Shown here piece after piece: positions 58,156 through 64,000 of a stretch of DNA of 64,000 bases. The notes under the pieces were generated by a model. That model was not told the origin of the DNA. It was given only the letters and a program-made list of their open reading frames with translations, and did no database searches. The stretch is from positions 260,387-324,386 of the forward strand of contig JAHEDR010000001.1 in assembly GCA_024641095.1 (NCBI GenBank), in the 5' to 3' direction. Within the stretch, counting starts at the first letter, position 1. Each line of letters starts with the position of its first letter. The translations under genes were made by a program, and so were the position numbers. Source of the DNA: Rhodoluna sp. (GTDB taxonomy: Bacteria > Actinomycetota > Actinomycetes > Actinomycetales > Microbacteriaceae).

Positions 58156-59859
58156 GTGATCGAAGAAATCTACATTCGCGATCTTGGCGTGATTCAAGAA
58201 GCGCGCCTGGCTTTTGGTCCAGGGCTTACAGTGCTTACCGGTGAAACCGGTGCGGGTAAAACTATGGTCCTTTCGGCACTTGGTCTCTTGCTGGGCGAAC
58301 GATCAGACACCTCAACTATTCGCAGAGGTCAAGACCAAGCGTTCGTTGAGGGTCGTTGGTATTTGAAACCAAACACCGCTATCTCCGAGCAGGTTTCTGA
58401 GCGCCTGGCTGAAGCCGGGGCCGAAGTGCTCGATGGCGAACTCATTATGAACCGCTCGGTTTCAAGCGAGGGTCGAGGACGTGCATCGGTATCGGGCAAG
58501 GCAACACCTATCAACGTGCTTAGCGAACTAGGCGAGAAATTGGTTGTGGTGCACGGCCAGTCAGATCAGATTCGCCTAAAGAGTGCAGCAGCCCAACGCG
58601 AGGCGCTAGATCAATTTGCCGCAAGTGCTTCGGCGCTGGCCGCATACCAGTCACACTTCAACGCTTGGAAAATTTCTTCGGCCAAGCTTGCCGAGATTCA
58701 GCAGAACCTTGATGCCCGCGTAAAAGAGGCACAGCAACTTCGCGAATCGGTAACCGAGCTAGAAGCTGCAGACCCAAAGGCTGGGGAAGATGTTGAACTT
58801 ACCGACAAGGCAAACCGCCTGGCTCACGTTGAGGAACTGAGAATTGCTGCCAGTGCTGCACACGAGGCTATTTCAAGTGAGTCTTTTGAAGGCGGGGCTG
58901 ACGCTATTGGTTTGATTGGTGCGGCCAGACGCTCACTTGAGCAGGTTTCTGCCCACGATTCAGAACTTGAGACACTTGCCGAATCACTAAAGCAATTGGG
59001 TTATCAGCTCAACGATGTAGCCGCCGAGATTTCGAGTTACCTCGATGGCCTCGACGAGGATTCCGCCCGCGCGTTAGAAATCATTCAAGAGCGTCGTGCG
59101 GTTCTAAACACTTTGATGCGCAAGTATGGCCCAACATTGGATGAAGTAATTGCGCTTCGTGAATCAGCTTCTGATCGCCTTTTGGAACTTGATTCCTCAT
59201 CCGATCAAATCGAATCGCTTACCAGTGAGGTTGATGCGCAATTCAAGGCAATGACCAAGGCTGCAGCAGAACTTACTGCAATTCGCACAAAGGCCGCCGC
59301 CGAACTTGCCGAGCAGGTAACCTCTGAGCTTGCGGCTCTTGCCATGCCTGGCTCAACTCTTATTGTTTCTGTTTCTCAGGCCGCAGAGTTTGGTGCCACC
59401 GGAAAAGACATAGTTTCAATTCAGTTATCTTCTTATCCTGGTGCCGAGCCAAGACCGCTGGGTAAGGGTGCCAGTGGTGGTGAACTGTCACGAATAATGT
59501 TGGCAATAGAAGTTGTGTTGGCCAAGACTGAGCAGGCACCAACATTTATCTTTGATGAGGTCGATGCCGGGGTAGGCGGAGCTGCCGCTATTGAAGTTGG
59601 CCGCCGCCTTGCCATGCTGGCAAAGCAAGCTCAGGTGATCGTGGTTACCCACCTTGCCCAAGTTGCTTCGTTTGCAAACTCGCACCTAAGAGTGCTCAAA
59701 AATAGCTCAGAACAATTCACCGCAACTGACGTAGTTTCGCTAAACCACGAAGAACGTATCAATGAGCTAGCTCGCATGCTTTCGGGTCTGCCAGAATCCG
59801 AGTCCGGACGCACCCACGCAGCCGAGCTACTTGAAAAAGCAACGGCAGAATTCGCCTAA
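58156..59859 (+). CDS. recN: DNA repair protein RecN
   Basis: GLTVLTGETGAGKTMVLSALGLLLG, VVHGQSDQIRL, ASGGELSRIMLAIEVVLA, FDEVDAGVGG. Confidence 0.95.
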   Translation: MIEEIYIRDLGVIQEARLAFGPGLTVLTGETGAGKTMVLSALGLLLGERSDTSTIRRGQDQAFVEGRWYLKPNTAISEQVSERLAEAGAEVLDGELIMNRSVSSEGRGRASVSGKATPINVLSELGEKLVVVHGQSDQIRLKSAAAQREALDQFAASASALAAYQSHFNAWKISSAKLAEIQQNLDARVKEAQQLRESVTELEAADPKAGEDVELTDKANRLAHVEELRIAASAAHEAISSESFEGGADAIGLIGAARRSLEQVSAHDSELETLAESLKQLGYQLNDVAAEISSYLDGLDEDSARALEIIQERRAVLNTLMRKYGPTLDEVIALRESASDRLLELDSSSDQIESLTSEVDAQFKAMTKAAAELTAIRTKAAAELAEQVTSELAALAMPGSTLIVSVSQAAEFGATGKDIVSIQLSSYPGAEPRPLGKGASGGELSRIMLAIEVVLAKTEQAPTFIFDEVDAGVGGAAAIEVGRRLAMLAKQAQVIVVTHLAQVASFANSHLRVLKNSSEQFTATDVVSLNHEERINELARMLSGLPESESGRTHAAELLEKATAEFA

Positions 59860-59933
59860 ATTACTCAAAATCGTACCCTGACAGCATGTCGTTTGGCGAG
59901 GGAGGGTCAAGTTCGCTGGTAGGCTGAGATTCC

Positions 59934-61616
59934 ATGGCAGAAGCTTTGGATTCCGGTAAAACACGTCACATTTTCGTCACCGGAGGTGTTGCATCATCAC
60001 TCGGTAAGGGGCTAACCGCCTCGAGTCTTGGCAACCTACTTCGTGCCCGCGGTCTAAAGGTCGTGATGCAGAAACTAGACCCGTATTTAAACGTTGACCC
60101 GGGCACAATGAACCCATTCCAGCACGGTGAAGTATTCGTGACTGATGACGGCGCAGAAACAGACCTAGACATTGGTCACTACGAGCGCTTCCTAGACATC
60201 AACCTAGGCCAGTCGGCAAACGTCACCACCGGCCAGATTTACTCAACCGTTATTGCACGTGAACGCCGCGGTGAATACCTTGGCGACACCGTTCAGGTAA
60301 TTCCTCACATCACCGATGAGATCAAGCGCCGCATGCGTTTGCAGGCTCACGATGTTCCAGCACCAGATGTGATCATCACTGAGATCGGTGGAACCGTTGG
60401 TGACATTGAGTCACACCCATTCATTGAGGCTGCGCGTCAGATTCGCCACGATGTAGGTCGCGACAACGTCTTCTACGTTCACGTTTCGCTGGTTCCTTAC
60501 CTTGCCGCTTCAGGTGAGCTCAAGACCAAGCCAACTCAGCACTCGGTAGCAACCCTGCGCTCAATTGGTATTCAGCCTGATGCTGTGGTTTGCCGTTCAG
60601 ATCGTCCGCTACCGGCTTCAATCAAGAACAAGATTGCGCTGATGTGTGACATTGACGTTGAGGCAGTGGTTAACGCAGCCGATGCATCAAGTATCTACGA
60701 CGTGCCAACCGTGATTAACGAAGAAGGCCTAGACAGCTACATCATTTCGCGCCTTGGCTTGCAAGACAAAGCCGGCGAAGTTGACTGGTCTCGCTGGCAA
60801 GGCGTGCTTGATGCGGTTCACAACCCTAAGCACGAAGTAAAGATTGGTTTGGTTGGCAAGTACATTGACCTACCAGACGCCTACCTTTCAGTAACCGAGG
60901 CTATTCGTGCCGGTGGTTTTGCCAACATGGCAAAGGTAAATATCAAGTGGATTGCCTCTGATTCTTGCGAAACCGAAGAGGGTGCTCGTGAAGCACTTAG
61001 CGACGTTGATGCAATTTGTATTCCTGGTGGTTTTGGTGTTCGAGGAATCGAAGGCAAGCTTGGCGCATTGAAGTTCGCCCGCGAAAACAAGATTCCTGCG
61101 CTTGGACTTTGCCTAGGCCTTCAGTGCATGGTTATTGAGTACGCAAGAAACGTAGTGGGTCTTGAGGGCGCATCATCAACCGAGTTTGATGAAGACGCTA
61201 ATTACCCAGTTATTGCAACCATGGCAGAACAGGTTGACATCATTGCCGGCGGAGACATGGGTGGAACCATGCGCCTAGGTCTTTACACCGCAAAGCTAAA
61301 GCCAGGTTCAATCGTGGCTGAGGTTTATGGCGCAGAGTCTGTAGACGAGCGTCACCGTCACCGCTACGAGGTAAACAACACCTACCGTGATCAGATTGCC
61401 GCGAAGGGATTAGTGTTCTCGGGAACTTCACCTGATGACCACCTAGTGGAATTTGTGGAGCTGCCTCGTGAGGTTCACCCTTACTACGTTGCAACCCAGG
61501 CTCACCCAGAATTCCGTTCACGTCCAACCAATGCACACCCATTATTCAAGGGTCTAGTTGTTGCGGCTATCGAGCGCCAGGCGTCGAATAAGTTATTTGA
61601 AGTTTCGGGTTCTTAA
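59934..61616 (+). CDS. pyrG: CTP synthase
   Basis: [38 protein letters not shown]. Confidence 0.97.
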   Translation: MAEALDSGKTRHIFVTGGVASSLGKGLTASSLGNLLRARGLKVVMQKLDPYLNVDPGTMNPFQHGEVFVTDDGAETDLDIGHYERFLDINLGQSANVTTGQIYSTVIARERRGEYLGDTVQVIPHITDEIKRRMRLQAHDVPAPDVIITEIGGTVGDIESHPFIEAARQIRHDVGRDNVFYVHVSLVPYLAASGELKTKPTQHSVATLRSIGIQPDAVVCRSDRPLPASIKNKIALMCDIDVEAVVNAADASSIYDVPTVINEEGLDSYIISRLGLQDKAGEVDWSRWQGVLDAVHNPKHEVKIGLVGKYIDLPDAYLSVTEAIRAGGFANMAKVNIKWIASDSCETEEGAREALSDVDAICIPGGFGVRGIEGKLGALKFARENKIPALGLCLGLQCMVIEYARNVVGLEGASSTEFDEDANYPVIATMAEQVDIIAGGDMGGTMRLGLYTAKLKPGSIVAEVYGAESVDERHRHRYEVNNTYRDQIAAKGLVFSGTSPDDHLVEFVELPREVHPYYVATQAHPEFRSRPTNAHPLFKGLVVAAIERQASNKLFEVSGS

Positions 61617-61621
61617 GCCTC

Positions 61622-62176
61622 ATGCCAAAAGATCAACGCGCCTCGCTTAGTGTTTCTAAGCGAGACGTGGTCTTTAAGGGCAAGATTTGGGACATCGTTA
61701 GCGAAACATTCGAATACAACGGAACCGCATTGGTTCGTGAATTCGTAGCTCACCCAGGTGCCGTTGCAGTAATTGCGCAAAACGAGAACGACGAAGTCTT
61801 GCTGATCAAGCAGTATCGCCACCCGGTCCGCGAATACCTTTGGGAGATACCGGCTGGTCTTTTAGACGTACCAGGTGAGTCTCGCTTAGAGGCTGCCAAG
61901 CGAGAACTCCTTGAAGAAACTGGTTACATCGCAGACCATTGGGAAGAGCTAATTTCTTTTCACACCACACCTGGCGGAAACGATGAAACCATCACAGTAT
62001 TTGTTGCCAAACAGGTGCGTCACCAGGGTCACGATCTAGAACTTGAGGGTGAAGAGACAGACCTTGAGCTTCGTTGGGTGCCGCTTGCCGATGCCGTGCA
62101 AAGCGTGCTCAATTCAGAAATGCGTAGCCCAAGTGCCGGTTACGGTTTGATGGCCTTGGCGCTAAAAAATGTCTAA
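61622..62176 (+). CDS. NUDIX hydrolase (ADP-ribose pyrophosphatase-like)
   Basis: GLLDVPGESRLEAAKRELLEETGY Nudix box. Confidence 0.93.
   Translation: MPKDQRASLSVSKRDVVFKGKIWDIVSETFEYNGTALVREFVAHPGAVAVIAQNENDEVLLIKQYRHPVREYLWEIPAGLLDVPGESRLEAAKRELLEETGYIADHWEELISFHTTPGGNDETITVFVAKQVRHQGHDLELEGEETDLELRWVPLADAVQSVLNSEMRSPSAGYGLMALALKNV
61642..61664 (+). other. Perfect 9-bp hairpin at 5' end of NUDIX CDS
   Basis: CTCGCTTAGtgtttCTAAGCGAG. Confidence 0.8.
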
Positions 62177-63104
62177 TCAAATGCCTGCGCTGGTTGATTC
62201 CTACCTGCGCCACCTAACCATTGAACGCGGCATGGCCAAGAACACTCTGGCTGCTTATCGGGCTGATTTAACCCGATACTCGTCGTTCCTCGCGAAAAAG
62301 GGAATTAACGCACCCGGCGAAATCACCGAACTGGTCATTAGCGAATTCTCAGAGTCGCTGAAACTTGAATCGGGTTTGGTTGCAAGTTCAGTTGCTCGAG
62401 TGCTGGCCGGAATTAGAGGACTACACAAGTTCTGGTTGCTCGAAAACGTGACATCTGGTGACCCAGCCGCTTCAGTAAAACCGCCCAAGAGTCCAAGGAG
62501 CCTACCCAAGGCCATCACGGTTGATCAGGTAGAGAAGTTGTTGGCTGCTGCTGGTCCAGACCCAGCGGATGAAAATGCAATGGCTGCCGATCCGGTGAGG
62601 GTGCGAGACCGAGCAATGCTTGAACTGCTCTATGCCACCGGGGCCCGTATAAGTGAGCTAATCAATCTGGACCTAGATGACCGGGTAGACCCAACACTCG
62701 TGAGGCTATTTGGTAAGGGTTCAAAGGAGCGAATTGTTCCGGTTGGTGGGTATGCCCAGCGAGCCCTGCAGGCCTATCTGGTTAGAACTCGGCCAACCCT
62801 GGTTTCGCAGGGCAAGGGCACCCCAGCACTCTTTTTGAACCAACGTGGGGGCAGGCTAAGCCGCCAGAGCGCCTGGGCAATCATCAATGAAGCAGCCAGG
62901 GTAGCCGAGCTACCGGGGGAGATCTCACCCCATACCCTTAGGCACTCCTTTGCCACCCACCTATTAGAGGGTGGGGCCGATGTTCGAGTAGTTCAGGAGC
63001 TTCTCGGGCACTCATCGGTGGCCACAACCCAGATCTACACCCTTGTCACAGTGGATAAGCTCCGGGAAATCTACGGGACCGCTCATCCGCGCGCACGCCG
63101 CTAG
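62169..63104 (+). CDS. xerD: Site-specific tyrosine recombinase XerD
   Basis: ELLYATGARISELINLDLDD, HTLRHSFATHLLEGGADVRVVQELLGHSSVATTQIYTLVT. Confidence 0.95.
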   Translation: MSNQMPALVDSYLRHLTIERGMAKNTLAAYRADLTRYSSFLAKKGINAPGEITELVISEFSESLKLESGLVASSVARVLAGIRGLHKFWLLENVTSGDPAASVKPPKSPRSLPKAITVDQVEKLLAAAGPDPADENAMAADPVRVRDRAMLELLYATGARISELINLDLDDRVDPTLVRLFGKGSKERIVPVGGYAQRALQAYLVRTRPTLVSQGKGTPALFLNQRGGRLSRQSAWAIINEAARVAELPGEISPHTLRHSFATHLLEGGADVRVVQELLGHSSVATTQIYTLVTVDKLREIYGTAHPRARR

Positions 63105-63164
63105 GCACCCCCGCGCCAGAAGGTAGGCTAGAGGCTGAATCAAACGTAATTTCGGGAGGAAATC

Positions 63165-63995
63165 ATGGCTAAGGCATCTGCGGACAACCGCTTCGCCACA
63201 CCAAAGCCCCTGAAATCTCACGGCCCTGCACGCATCATTGCAATGTGTAATCAAAAAGGTGGCGTTGGTAAGACAACCACTTCAATCAACATGTCAGCTG
63301 CGCTCGCCGAATACGGTCGCAAGGTGCTGCTGGTTGATTTTGACCCACAGGGTGCACTTTCTGCAGGTCTAGGAATCAATGCACATGATGCGGTCACAAT
63401 TTACGATCTAATGCTCGACAGAACCATTGATCCGCACTCAGCGATTCAGCACACCAGCAATCCAAACCTTGACGTCATTCCTGCCAACATCGAGCTTTCT
63501 GCAGCCGAGATGAAGTTGGTAAACGAAATTGCTCGCGAACAGATTCTGGCAAGGATTTTGAAGCAGGTTTCTGCCGACTACGACGCAATCATCATTGACT
63601 GCCAGCCTTCACTTGGCTTGTTAACTGTAAACGCGCTTACTGCAGCGCACGGTGTGATGATTCCACTAGCCACCGAGTTCTTTGCGCTTAGAGGAGTGGC
63701 AATTCTCGAAGACATCATTGGCAAAGTAAAAGAGGGTCTTAATCCAGCGCTTCAGTTGGATGGCATCTTGCCAACCATGGTTGACTCACGAACCTTGCAC
63801 TCACGCGAGGTGCTTGAGCGCCTAAAGGAAGCTTTCGGCGACAAGCTCTTCAAGACTGTGATTCACAGAACCGTTAAGTTCCCTGATGCAACTGTGGCAC
63901 AGGCACCAATTACAGAATTTGCTCCTACATCAGACGCCGCCGAGGTTTACCGCTCAGTAGCAAAGGAGTTGGTTGCCCGTGGCTGTGTTGCTTAA
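63165..63995 (+). CDS. ParA family protein (Soj-like)
   Basis: NQKGGVGKTTTSINMSAALAEYG, LLVDFDPQGALSAGLG, IIIDCQPSLGLLTVNAL. Confidence 0.95.
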   Translation: MAKASADNRFATPKPLKSHGPARIIAMCNQKGGVGKTTTSINMSAALAEYGRKVLLVDFDPQGALSAGLGINAHDAVTIYDLMLDRTIDPHSAIQHTSNPNLDVIPANIELSAAEMKLVNEIAREQILARILKQVSADYDAIIIDCQPSLGLLTVNALTAAHGVMIPLATEFFALRGVAILEDIIGKVKEGLNPALQLDGILPTMVDSRTLHSREVLERLKEAFGDKLFKTVIHRTVKFPDATVAQAPITEFAPTSDAAEVYRSVAKELVARGCVA

Positions 63996-64000
63996 CTCCG

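Noticed and set aside
1-64000. CRISPR arrays, insertion sequences, prophage or integrative elements
   Set aside because: No regularly spaced repeats, no transposase or phage structural genes seen; the only recombinase (62169-63104) is core XerD in its conserved pyrG-nudix-xerD-parA context.

Overview
The window is a dense, low-spacer actinobacterial chromosome segment. Gene content and order suggest a streamlined Microbacteriaceae-like genome; this is inferred from gene content only. It is mostly housekeeping: prfB-ftsEX-smpB-ssrA, typA-PIG-L-fdxA-dapC-gltA, rsmD/recG-coaD-yceD-rpmF-rnc-mutM-smc-ftsY-ffh, rpsP-KH-rimM-tlyA-nadK-recN-pyrG-nudix-xerD-parA, metX/metY, ung, and an opp ABC operon. 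Accessory parts are a minimal Tad/Flp pilus locus beside a tRNA-Leu, a secreted subtilase, several MFS transporters and a small HTH gene divergent from doxX. The most interesting unit is a minus-strand operon at about 25.0-29.84 kb. A well-conserved cobalamin riboswitch precedes two overlapping or abutting secreted-protein genes that look like the alpha- and beta-domains of vertebrate intrinsic factor/transcobalamin split into separate ORFs. These are followed by ecfT, a fused double-ATPase ecfA and an ECF S-component, which suggests a capture-and-import system for cobalamin or a related corrinoid. I also flag several hairpins and leaders (metY, oppA, rpsP, nudix), an unlisted 51-aa Flp/DUF4244-like pilin ORF, probable non-canonical start codons (kgd, rimM) and a pattern of convergent genes that abut or overlap at their stop codons.
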